The notes under the pieces were generated by a model, which was not told where the DNA came from, did no database searches, and saw only the letters and a list, made by a program, of their open reading frames with translations. The translations under genes and the position numbers were made by a program. From Lunularia cruciata (Eukaryota > Streptophyta > Marchantiopsida > Lunulariales > Lunulariaceae), in the NCBI GenBank assembly GCA_948567375.1, contig OX419755.1, forward strand, positions 13,397,001 through 13,461,000: a stretch of 64,000 bases of DNA. The letters run 5' to 3'. Shown in pieces: positions 1 through 10,200 of the stretch; position 1 is the first letter of the stretch; each line of letters begins with the position of its first letter.

Positions 1-299
1 CACTTGCATTATTAAAACGTAGATCATATGACCTTTTGAGTGGTCTCATTTCCACATTACCTCTTTCTTTGAAATGAATCCCAAAAAATTTATAACGGTT
101 GATTTAGGAAGAATATCCTCATGAATATTCAGCATCAATAATATGATTAGTATACGTTGTACCAAAATCATTGAAGATATTTCGTAATCTGGTACTAATA
201 TTCTATATTTGACACTAATTCTTCTTTACCTCCATTTTCATCAGATATTAACCACACTGATTGATGGGTTAAAAGATTATGGACAGGTGCTACGAGAAA
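1..299. other. AT-rich DNA, no gene seen
   Basis: AT-rich sequence with no open frame of useful length and no motif I recognise. It runs directly into the degraded retroelement segment that starts near 300 and may be more of the same element. Confidence 0.4.
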
Positions 300-770
300 G
301 CCACATTTAAATTTCCTTTGCGTTTTTTTCCTTGTTTACAAAATTTCTCATCATTCTCATTATTCAAAGGATAAAACAAGAAATTAATTTAGCCATTTTT
401 CTGATAAGTAGTGGAAAATTTAGTGGAAAAGGATACTGTTCAATTCAAGTCTAGATTGAGAAGAATACTTAACATATTGATCCACATTATTTAGCACTTC
501 TTCTTACACCTTTGATAAGTTTTGCCAACTTAAATTCCAACGTACAACCGTCAAAGTCTTAATCACTTGATACTCTGTAACGCTCTAGATATATATTTAC
601 TTTGGGTGTTTCATTGTAGAAATTGAGAAGTACTTTTGCTTCTCAGGATATGGGGCACATCCTTCTACGGTTCTGCCTGAAGTTTATCACTCAAGACCAC
701 TCAAATTTATTCTTACCGTTCTTAACGAATCCGAGTTCATACATCTTCATTATAGTATGTATATTGATGT
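300..770 (+). repeat. Degraded retroelement segment, first copy
   Basis: This stretch matches 21240-21720 over most of its length. Shared blocks include the text around 431-500, which in one frame reads like a gag fragment (VQFxSxLRRILNI), and the block at 648-760 beginning atatggggcacatcc. Both copies are full of stops and small indels. I read it as an old dispersed retroelement fragment; the family was not determined. The short open frame at 623-853 lies inside it and is not a gene. Confidence 0.6.
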
Positions 771-1477
771 ATAACCTTGTTAACAATATTGTTCTCTCGA
801 GTCAATTAATATTTAATCCTCTAAAACTTCTCTTTGCTTTTTATCCTCTGTAACGACAAAATAGATCTCTCGATCACCAAGTTACTTGTCCCGCAGATGA
901 GAGAGCAGACCCATGTGAAGAAATAACTTGAAAGTTTTGAATGTTTCCATAATTTACAGTGATAATTTTTACAAAACATAATGATCAAATACTTTCTTAC
1001 TAAGATTATATTTCATTTGTCACATTCTTCATCCATAAAAATTTTGGAAAACCTGGGGATAATGCAAATACATATAGCATGCAAATACCTGTTGCTTCCT
1101 CCACAACATGAACATAAGTGTACAATCGTGTTCACGCACTTTCTCTGGTCTTGGGCTGCCAGAGGTTTGGCTGGAGATGCAATTCGGGGCTATCCGGCCT
1201 TGGGGATGAGGGACTACAATACTTACATTATTATTATTATAGATTATTATACTTAATTCCACAATTATAATAAATCACTGTTATAGTAATTGGCGGACGT
1301 CTTTATACGTGAGCAAAACTCACAGAGATGTGTCCGTATCCTTCCTTCTCTGGCGGTTTACTGGGAAATAGCTGTTTCAGCAAAACCACTGATGCAACGC
1401 AGCACTGGTGGTTTCGATCGATGTGCTTCATCGGGAGCAGAGCTGCTGTGGAGAGCGGAGAAGAAGTCTTGTTGAAG
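771..1477. other. Intergenic DNA with ATT microsatellite
   Basis: No coding signal stands out. A short (ATT)n run lies at about 1225-1245. The region ends just before the start codon of the PLA2-like gene and may include its promoter, but no clear TATA box was fixed. Confidence 0.35.
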
Positions 1478-2471
1478 ATGGAGAACTCGCGGGGAAGAAG
1501 ACGATTGGGGTTTACTCTGACCTTGATGCTTGCGTGGATTATCATAGAATGCGTTGCTGCTGACACGGGATCACGCGAGGATGCATTTGTAGATTATTCG
1601 GGGATGTCGTCCAAACGGAGTGCGATCAAAAGTTTCACAGGTGAAAATAGACCGCTCTATTTCCAGTTCTTTGCGTCATGGATTGATTAATTGATTGATT
1701 CGATGATGTCATTTTCGTAAATATGCAGAGGATTTCCTCTAAGGTTTCGCTCAAATTCGAGAGGTCATGTTTAAAATTTAGATTCGGGTTACCAAACGAC
1801 GGTACTTACTTCCAATTTTGCATACATTCAGTTGCGGCTATTTTCTCCGGGGGTTTCCTTCCTGGGGGACTGGCTGAACCACAACTGTTCGAAATGAAAT
1901 TAAAATTCTGTGTACCAGTATTAGAGAAACGCGAACCTGGCCGGGAGTTGAAGAGTCCAGAATTAGACTCAAAGTTGACATTAAGTGAGTTTATACCAAA
2001 TATACTTTTACCAAATGTATGAGCAGTTGGAAACCAAGGGATCCCACTCAAAGAGGGCATGAATTCTAACAGTGCTGAAATCCAAATGCAATCCATGAAG
2101 TCGTTTGATCGGCCTTCTTTCTTGGTGCACGCTGATGCTCTCCAGTCAATTTGGTCTTCTCTACCAAATTCGAGAATATGAAGACCTGTTTTCCTGCTGC
2201 GCTCTCTTTCTGGTTTCTTTAGATGAAGAAGGCGTATGATTTGTAGGCTGTACACTAGCTTTCGGTGTTTCCATTCAATGATCATGACTCAATATAATTG
2301 TCGAATACGGGCCCTCGTTACGACGTACTCCTTACTCGTCGTGAGCGTCTCTGTTTTCTGTGATGTTCATGACCTGTCTCGAAACAAAGTTTGATTATCT
2401 TCGACTTTGCGCAGGATATTACAGTGAAACTTGCGGGAGATATCGCTTCCAAATCTGTCAACTACATGAAG
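1478..2471 (+). pseudogene. Secreted phospholipase A2-like gene, 5' exons
   Basis: Two exons can be read. Exon 1 (1478-1640) starts at ATG and encodes a basic N-terminus and a hydrophobic stretch (LGFTLTLMLAWIIIECVAA) typical of a secretion signal. It ends in phase 1 at a good donor (acag|gtgaaa). Exon 2 (2415-2471) follows a gcag acceptor and adds 19 codons with the spacing SETCGRYRFQIC, similar to the S-x-x-C-x-S-x-x-C segment before the calcium loop of plant sPLA2. It also ends in phase 1. The exon that should follow, with PPRLRY and the CCxxHD site, lies 49.5 kb away at 52015-52143. Family members hydrolyse the sn-2 ester of phospholipids using calcium and a His-Asp dyad and are secreted or in the endomembrane system. 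As it stands this copy cannot make the enzyme. Exon 1 is the least certain part because signal peptides are not family-specific. Confidence 0.5.
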
Positions 2472-2651
2472 GTTTGTTCTGGGAAGGAGTCTATTTTGCT
2501 ATCCTACCAGTATACCTCGGACTGCATATAAAACATGTGCTTGCAGAAAATTTGAAATCATACCGACTATCCTTGTCGGGAACAATATACCGAGCATAAC
2601 TAGCGAATTCAAGAAAAGCTTCTTGCTGTATCTTTTCACTCAAAGAGACTG
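2472..2651 (+). other. PLA2-like intron remnant up to duplication breakpoint
   Basis: Sequence after the exon 2 donor. It has no counterpart before copy B, where the left flank is instead PLA2-like exon 3 and its intron. The two copies become alignable at 2652 (caaaacaactaaaaaagcgg), so this is the left junction of copy A. Confidence 0.55.
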
Positions 2652-3012
2652 CAAAACAACTAAAAAAGCGGGCATATGATTGAAGAGTACTGAGTAGAGA
2701 CGAGCTGAGGACGTTGTTGTGTGCTGCTCTGATGCAGGAGTTGATGTGGTGATGTGCTTGAGCGGAGCCTAGTGAGTCAAGGGCTCATGGATGGATGCTC
2801 ATTCTGTCGTGCGGAGCCTGCTGGCACCACTATTGACGAGGGCCGTGACAACATCCGGCCGGGGTCGTGTAACATCCTAATACCCAGTGCTATTTTTTCC
2901 GTCATGAGTTGTCGAGTGAATTGCTAGGAATTGTCCTCCGTGTCATAATGTACACCGTAAGTTTTTCAGGTTGAGGTGCTCAACTTCTCTAGCTGTTGAA
3001 CTTCTCCTTTAG

Positions 3013-3123
3013 CAACAGGTGGTCAATTTGAATTGGGTGTTTCATATCCAGGACACCAGTGAGTTCTTTTTCAATCCAGAAGCGCCTTCTGAGTGGGACG
3101 GAAGGTTCTCTATGTGGGGAAAG
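3013..3123 (+). other. Possible orphan exon (37 codons), copy A
   Basis: An open 111-base stretch lies between a ctttag acceptor and a strong donor (aaag|gtaagatc), containing WVFHIQDTSEFFFNPEAPSE. The same exon-like block is at 52614-52724. I do not recognise the peptide. The three base differences I see between copies all change the amino acid, so there is no sign of purifying selection. It may be chance, or a leftover exon of a gene lost at the duplication edge. Confidence 0.2.
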
Positions 3124-3538
3124 GTAAGATCGTACCACCTCAAGTATGGATGACCCGCAGTTTTAGTTTCGTGTTATATAAGACTTGTAGTTGTGAAACT
3201 TGAATCAGCTGTGGACTCTCCATAGCTGAGTTTTCTCTCGAGTGATCAGAGTTGACGCAATCAACCTTAGAAGAAAACACACATTGATCTGAGTGACGTT
3301 ATACTTACTGAGTTGGATCAGGTGGTGGGCTTCACGAGCTGGATTGTGCTGCGGAGAATTGTAGCTCTTCCTTCAAGACAGGAGATCCATTCTAGTGGCA
3401 CTGTTCTGCGAATGCTTGTTAACCAGTAATTTATATGGTCAGATTAGAGACTTCAGTGCCTCTTGAATTATGCAACAACATGACAAAAGAAGCATTACAG
3501 TAGATTTTAAGCAACCTAGACCTGCCCATTACTGGCAA

Positions 3539-3858
3539 GACGTAACTATTCTGCAGAATCCTGTCTTCCTACGATCCTAGTAAGAAAAAGACCCAGACTT
3601 AAAGCTCTATCTAGTATGCAAGATCGTCCGTGGAGAATAAAATCTGAATAAACTCAGGAATCGGACACCTTGCTTAGTCACAGGAAATCATGTTTAGGCG
3701 TAACTATCCTGCATGATCTAGCTTTCCTGTCTTCTTACGCTCTTAGTAAGAAAGGATCCACACACTTCGAGCTCTAATCGGCAAAATTGGCAGTGGAGAA
3801 TAGAATCTGAACGAACTCAGGAATCGCACACCTTGCTTATACACAGAAAATCAAGTTT
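3539..3858. repeat. Diverged tandem pair, about 159 bp period, copy A
   Basis: Two imperfect units start near 3539 and 3698. Both read cgtaactat..ctgca, then agtaagaaa, then gtggagaata and aactcaggaatcg.cacaccttgctta. The pair is also present in copy B (from about 53149), so it predates the segmental duplication. Confidence 0.75.
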
Positions 3859-3883
3859 CAACTGAGCATATGTACTATGTCGG

Positions 3884-4255
3884 ATGTTTTCCTCTTCATT
3901 TGTACATACTCTTCAAACTTGTCGAAGGGACGGTACAGCTGGATTATCATGTTTCCTCTCGTTTAGATTAGATCTGTTCTTGAGATACAAAGAGGAAAGG
4001 TGCTTGTGCCCCTTTTTAAGAACAAGATGCTTGATGTTTAAAAAGTACCACTCATTGCCAAAATGTTTTCTTTTGCGAAAGAAACGTGAAAATCGATGGT
4101 TACTTTTGTTTTATATGTCATGGCAGACATTAAAGTCAAATTTGTCTACGAATGTTGAGTTGAGACTCAAAAAAGATAACACCCTTCACCTCCTTAGCAG
4201 AGACAAATACTTTTTCGCGCCGTTAGATAATCCGCTGTTCCGACAGTCGGTATAA
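3884..4255 (+). CDS. Hypothetical 123-aa ORF, copy A
   Basis: This is an ATG-started frame of 123 codons, kept open at the same length in copy B (53479-53850). It is basic, rich in Leu, Phe, Arg and Ser, and has no domain I recognise. Between the copies I count about five silent and five replacement changes, the latter clustered in the last 35 codons, so selection for protein is not evident. No splice sites, TATA box or poly(A) signal support it clearly. It lies beyond the 3' end of HNL gene A on the other strand and could be noncoding sequence with a chance open frame. Confidence 0.2.
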   Translation: MFSSSFVHTLQTCRRDGTAGLSCFLSFRLDLFLRYKEERCLCPFLRTRCLMFKKYHSLPKCFLLRKKRENRWLLLFYMSWQTLKSNLSTNVELRLKKDNTLHLLSRDKYFFAPLDNPLFRQSV

Positions 4256-5400
4256 TTTCGTCCGGTTAGGAACTTAAAAGTGTCGACAAGCTCTGTAAAT
4301 GCTGTTGGCTGCTGGCTTGTAGAAGTCGTCTTGTTGTAGCTCATGCGCATGTTTAGTTTCCAACGTCGGCCATAACACACACCGTTCTCAACACCAAAGT
4401 CTTAATAAGTCGATCACATCTAATCATAGGTTATTACATGGTGTTGATAACCTTCCTCTGTCACAACGAGGATTGTCTCTAATCAAAGTTCGACGGAACG
4501 GTCATCGCTTTGGCACCCACTATACCAAAACCTTGGGTTAAACCTTCGACTTTGAACTTAAACTGGTGTACGGCAGGTTTGTGTAGTGTACAACATTACA
4601 GATCAAGTTGTTCAAGATCAACTAATTCAAGTTGTTGGAGATCAACTAAGTCTCAACGTTAAACTCAAGTTGTTCCGGGTTTTGGCTTCTAATATTCATC
4701 TGGTGTTAGTTGCAACTCATATATGTCTCTTTTGGTTTAGTTTCCCTGTACTTAGGCCAAAAGCACCGGTCAAGATTTCTTCACATCCCCAACAAGTTCG
4801 ATGAATTCCAACTCTATTCATAGTCTGATTGTTACATGCATATGGTACGCACCTCAGACACAATTAACATTACCTTTGCTGTGAACACATTCAGCATACT
4901 GTTCATCTCGATAGGCGTACCTGCGCAGCCATCAGATTTAAAAATAGCATGCTTTACAGACGGTACTAAACGTAACAGTCGTCCTATTATGCCAAAATTA
5001 TGTTAATTCCGGGGAGACTCAACTGCAGGTCACCATGTACAACCTAGTAGGGTACCCAGCATTTCCACTTTTAGTTAATATGTACGTCAGGTTATGAACT
5101 ATACAGCACTGCTATGATCAATCTTCGTCTACAGGGTTTAAGAACCATAAACATATTAATGATTTTCACTAGTGAGTCTCTTGAGCGCTGCAGCTCATAA
5201 AAGGGTTCTTAGTGTTGGAGCTTATTAATCAACTCACAGTTTCTTTCAATGCTATTTGGATTTCTATATTGTTCTCTATCGATCCCAGGAACGACGATTG
5301 ATAACGTCGTAGTGTAGTGTAGGGGAATGATTGTGCATGTTTCCGATCCATTCTGGAAGACAATTTCAAGTGCGATAAGCTTGTCAGGTCTTACAACGAA
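4256..5400. other. 3' flank of HNL gene A, no gene seen
   Basis: No convincing coding signal. The region is near-identical to 53851-55010 in copy B, and part of it (about 4842-5360) also survives in relic C (43873-44360). It presumably carries the 3' UTR or terminator of the ancestral gene, but no clear poly(A) signal was fixed. Confidence 0.4.
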
Positions 5401-5470
5401 GTAATAGGAGGACAGTTGGATAGAGCATCAACCGTCTAGGTTAAAGGTCACGAGTTCGAACCTTAAAGGC
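5401..5470 (+). ncRNA. tRNA-Arg(TCT)-like relic, copy A
   Basis: The stretch carries an A-box-like agttggatagagc (5414-5426) and a B-box-like gagttcgaacc (5452-5462), spaced as in a tRNA. The middle can be folded into an anticodon arm whose loop (cgtctag) would put TCT at the anticodon. The D stem, T stem and acceptor stem pair poorly and position 33 is not T, so this is a pseudo-tRNA or a tRNA-derived element, not a working gene. Copy B (about 55010-55075) has a mutated B box. Confidence 0.3.
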
Positions 5471-5526
5471 TTGCGTGAAGTGCACTTTAAACATTATCTA
5501 CCAGTAGTAGTCCGTCTCCAAATAAT

Positions 5527-6482
5527 CTAGTGTTTCCAAGTTGCCTAAGTTTCCGAAACTGCTGGGAAGGGCCTGCAGCCCTGGACAGTCTCGCAGCCTC
5601 AAATACTTCAGGCGAAGAAGTCCCCCGATCGAGTCCGGCAATGACGGCAGTTTCTCGCACTCAGATAAGTCTAGCGTTTCCAAGTTGCCTAAGTTTCCGA
5701 AACTGCTGGGAAGGGCCTGCAGCCCTGGACAGCCTCGCAGCCTCAATCTAGCGTTTCCAAGTTGCCTAAGTTTCCGAAACTGCTGGGAAGGGCCTGCAGC
5801 CCTGGACAGTCTCGCAGCCTCAAATACTTCAGGCGAAGAAGTCCCCCGATCGAGTCCGGCAATGACTGCAGTTTCTCGCACTCAGATAAGTCTAGCGTTT
5901 CCAAGTTGCCTAAGTTTCCGAAACTGCTGGGAAGGGCCTGCAGCCCTGGACAGCCTCGCAGCCTCAATCTAGCGTTTCCAAGTTGCCTAAGTTTCCGAAA
6001 CTGCTGGGAAGGGCCTGCAGCCCTGGACAGTCTCGCAGCCTCAATCTAGCGTTTCCAAGTTGCCTAAGTTTCCGAAACTGCTGGGAAGGGCCTGCAGCCC
6101 TGGACAGTCTCGCAGCCTCAAATACTTCAGGCGAAGAAGTCCCCCGATCGAGGCCGGCAATGACTGCAGTTTGTGGCACCCAGATAAATATAGCGTTTCC
6201 AAGTTGCCTAAGTTTCCCAAACTGCTGGGAAGGGCCTGCAGCCGTGGACACGAGTGCAGCCTCAAATCCTTCAGGCGAAGAAGTCCCCCGATCGAGTCCG
6301 GCAATGACTGCAGTTTCTCGCACTCAGATAAGTCTAGCGTTTCCAAGTTGCCTAAGTTTCCGAAACTGCTGGGAAGGGCCTGCAGCCCTGGACAGCCTCG
6401 CAGCCTCAATCTAGCGTTTCCAAGTTGCCTAAGTTTCCGAAACTGCTGGGAAGGGCCTGCAGCCCTGGACAGTCTCGCAGCC
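5527..6482 (-). pseudogene. Out-of-frame LRR tail of HNL gene A
   Basis: This continues the LRR array beyond the stop of HNL gene A. Each block still reads GLQALPSSFGNLGNLETL and CEKLQSLPDSIGGLLRL, but the blocks sit in different frames because of 77-bp units at 5671, 5892, 5969, 6334 and 6411. Separate open pieces lie at 5498-5881, 5743-5967 and 6041-6409. They cannot be joined in one frame without several shifts, so I treat this as dead coding sequence. Confidence 0.8.
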
Positions 6483-7207
6483 TCAATCTAGCGTTTCCAA
6501 GTTGCCTAAGTTTCCGAAACTGCTGGGAAGGGCATGCAGCCCTGGACAGTCTCGCAGCCTCAAATACTTCAGGCGAAGAAGTCCCCCGATCGAGGCCGGC
6601 AATGACTGCAGTTTGTGGCACCCAGATAAATATAGCGTTTCCAAGTTGCCTAAGTTTCCCAAACTGCTGGGAAGGGCCTGCAGCCGTGGACACGAGTGCA
6701 GCCTCAAATCCTTCAGGCGAAGAAGTCCCCCGATCGAGTCCGGCAATGACTGCAGTTTCTCGCACTCAGATAAGTCTAGCGTTTCCAAGTTGCCTAAGTT
6801 TCCGAAACTGCTGGGAAGGGCCTGCAGCCGTGGACACGAGCGCAGCCTCAAATCCTTCAGGCGAAGAAGTCCCCCGATCGAGTCCGGCAATGACTGCAGT
6901 TCCCAGCAGTCAGATAAATATAGCGTTTCCAAGTTGCCTAAGTTTCCCAAACTGCTGGGAAGGGCCTGCAGCCGATCACACGAGTGCAGCCTCAAATCCT
7001 TCAGGCGAAGAAGTCCCCCGATCGAGTCCGGCAATGACTGCAGTTTGTGGCACCCAGATAAATATAGCGTTTCCAAGTTGCTTAAGTTTCCGAAACTGCT
7101 GGGAAGGGCCCGCAACCCTGAACAGTCCCTGATCGTCAATTCCTTCAGATGGAGAAGGTGCGTGAAGGAATTTGCGTCACAACGTCCCAGCTGCAGTAAT
7201 TCCAACT
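5527..7207 (-). repeat. LRR-coding minisatellite of HNL gene A
   Basis: A tandem array marked by the word tagcgtttccaagttgc(c/t)ta. Unit starts on the plus strand are 5527, 5671, 5748, 5892, 5969, 6046, 6190, 6334, 6411, 6488, 6632, 6776, 6920 and 7064. Full units are 144 bp (48 codons, two 24-residue LRRs). Five units are only 77 bp because 67 bp between ctcaa and tctag are missing. The order 77-77-144-144 from 5892 repeats from 6334, giving a 442-bp higher-order duplication. Neither 77 nor 442 is a multiple of three, so the reading frame breaks at each short unit. Confidence 0.95.
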
Positions 7208-10200
7208 TAGCTAAGTTCCCCCATGCATACGGAAGTGACTGGTTAGGCACATTGTAAAACCCCAGGTGAACAAGTTGCCCACAGGACTCCGGCAGTGATG
7301 AGTCTGGAGTAGCAAGAGACCGATCCAGTGGCCGCAAGTTGAAAATCCAGTGGCAGCAAGTCGAAGATTCATCATTTTGTAATCCCCGAGAACGTGTACG
7401 CGCAAGATTCATTTGCCTCAATCTGGGCACAGAGGACGTTACGTGCAAAACAACCAACTCTTTCAAGGTCGAACACACAAAGATGGTCTGGGCAGAAACC
7501 CAACTGAGCATGGTAATTTTGGGTGGCAACTGAAGATGCCGCTCTGCACATCTTTTGCACGGCTTGTGGAGACTGTGATATCGGAATACCAAGTAGCGAA
7601 GTCCTTCAAGTCCTTCAAGTCGTGACATAATGCTCAATGCTACTCGCATTTTACAAGGTCTTTCCTCGTCACAGCAATTTTTATCATACTCCGTATATTC
7701 ATTGTCCACTACTACTTGGTGGAAAATCACTTTCTCCAGCCCTTGAGCTCCCTTCAAAAATGAAATAGAAAACTAAAATTATCATAAATGAAATGTAAAA
7801 CTAAAATTGTCATAGTTCAAGTGCATCCGTCCATCGTGCTGTGTATAAAGCAACTCCAGGTCTTCATGCCTAACTATCAAGCACTTATACAAGATGGACC
7901 CTATTTTAGCACCACCGCTTCAAAGCTTCTCCTTGTTGGAGGAGAATGGATGTATGACTCCCAAAATTACAACCAGTACAATTGCTACAAGTTCCCGATG
8001 ATGTTCACCTCAACAACTGTGTTTCGGACTCCCTTCCAGTTTCGATTTACAAATGAATTCAGATTTAGGAAACATAACTGGTAAATATGACTCATTTAGC
8101 GGGAAAAATGAATTGCTGAAGGAAAAGGAAGCGTATGTAAAGAAAACAGGAAATACCTTGTAGTTACCATCCAGTGGATTGCCCTCAATGATTCTACCTT
8201 TCTCTAGTGCAATTCTGATGCCCAAAGTTCGGAGATGCTCGTGCATTCGTGGCACGAACCGACCCAACCTGTCATCCATCTTTCCACTGTATACAAGAGA
8301 TCTGTCTATCAAGACTTGCCACTTGTTGTGTGCAGAGCCGTACATGGATGACCACGCCGTCATCACCTCTTCAGAGCTAAACCAATTGTCTGTGGACCAA
8401 TCGTGACGCATCCCAAAACATCTACAGTCACCGGGGCTTGTAAATATGGTCGCCGTATCAAGAAACATTTCCAACTCCTCTGTTCCAAGATTGTCGATAC
8501 TCACCCTTAGCTTCTCCCATACATCCTCCTCCAGACGCCTCACACGGCTTCTTAAGTCTACTGCTTGTAGAGCTTTGGAAATTTCTTCCCATATCCGTTT
8601 GTCTGTTTTCCCTCTCACTGAGCTTCCTATCACTTCTAGGGTCAGGGGCAATCCATCACATCTTCCCACAATTTCTTCTACTATCTCCTTCAACTCATTT
8701 GGAGGTTCATTCTTTGCTGGAAACGCATGTGTAATGAACAACTGTCTGGCATCTTCACTCCCCAAAAATGGTACTCGACAGACATATATCTTGTCACCGA
8801 ATAGATTGAAAAGCCCTTCATCTCGGCTTGTGACTACGAAACAACTTCCCTCAGCGGCATTCTCTTGAGCTATTTCCTCCAACAACTCTACATCTTTTCT
8901 TTTCTCTACATCATCAAAAATGACAAGGAGCTTCTTCCCCAGTATCTCATCCCATCTGCTTTGGTTGTAATCACCTGCAGGATGGGGACTTATGAGTTTC
9001 GAGACTTCCTCCTTCACCTTTCTCTTGTCCCCTGGAATCTCCTTCACTTTATCCACAAAGCACACGTATTGAAATCGGGCATTGATCTTATTGTAGAGCA
9101 ACTTTGCAAGGGTGGTCTTCCCAACTCCTCCCATCCCACAAAACCCAATAAATGAACGCCCCTGCTCAATTTCCGCCGTAACGGTTTCCAGGAGCGACTT
9201 GGTACCCACTGGGTACCTTGAGACTGCTTGCCTCCGCCTCGCATGGCTTTGCGTAGTTACACCAGGGGCTGCTGTTTCTTGCACCTGCAACAAAAGTCAG
9301 AGGGAAGTGGAATTTTAAAACTGTGCACACAGGTCGTGTTTTCTGATGTCATTCAGAGCATACAACAGATATGAACTAAGTCCAATACCTGTTGTTGCTG
9401 CTTGTTAACAAGGTAGATCAGCTGGACTAAGTGCTGGAACATGTTCGATTGTGTGCTCTCTGGTTTGCACAATGACAAGTGATCTGCAGCCACCGTGATG
9501 TGATTTGGTCCGAACCGTGCAGATGCTTCTTCTACAATCATCTGGCTTGAGATTCCACCTGCGACCTACACATGCAAGATTTAAACATGAATACTTAAGA
9601 TAGACCTCTCATTGTCTGTCTTATACTAAACCACAGGAAAATATGCAGGAAATAGTACTCTCGAGCGAGACAACCTGCGAAAACTGGATCATTAAGAACG
9701 CATTTCTTATTTGGTGATTAGTAGGGCTTTATTATCAGAAACATAAAATTCGTTCATTAAATCAGACTTTAATTTCTGTAGATTATAATATACCGTATGG
9801 AATCCGCTGGTTTTCATTTCTGTAGCAAAAGCTTCTCCAATACTGAAAATCTCCCACTTTTCTTTACTCGCCACTGGGTCGAATATCACGCCTTGCCTGA
9901 CCACCTCGGTGCCCAACAACTCCATAAATGGCAACAAAGGACTCCTGCTCATGATCTCTTTTGCCATGCCAGCAAGCATTTCCGACCCCAAATGGGGAGT
10001 TCCACAGAACAGAATCCCTTTAATGCTCTTTACCCATCTCTCTTTCAATCCGTCTGTAGATGCAATAAGCTCCCGCACTGCCGCCTGAATGCATAACTGC
10101 TTAATAACAACACCCCCAAAACTATGTCCGACGAAGATAATGGGTCGGAAAGTGTTCGACGACTCTTGCCCTCTGTGGAATGCCCAACTGAGTTCTGTAC

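Noticed and set aside
5527-7207. CRISPR-like regular spacing of repeats
   Set aside because: Units are contiguous and coding, with no unique spacers; this is a plant LRR minisatellite.
5541-7257. Several plus-strand repeat ORFs over the LRR array of gene A
   Set aside because: Antisense shadows of the LRR units, as in gene B.
7788-8084. 98-codon plus-strand ORF, also at 58036-58332
   Set aside because: It lies in the intron between NB-ARC and LRR exons, antisense. Conservation is explained by the recent duplication.
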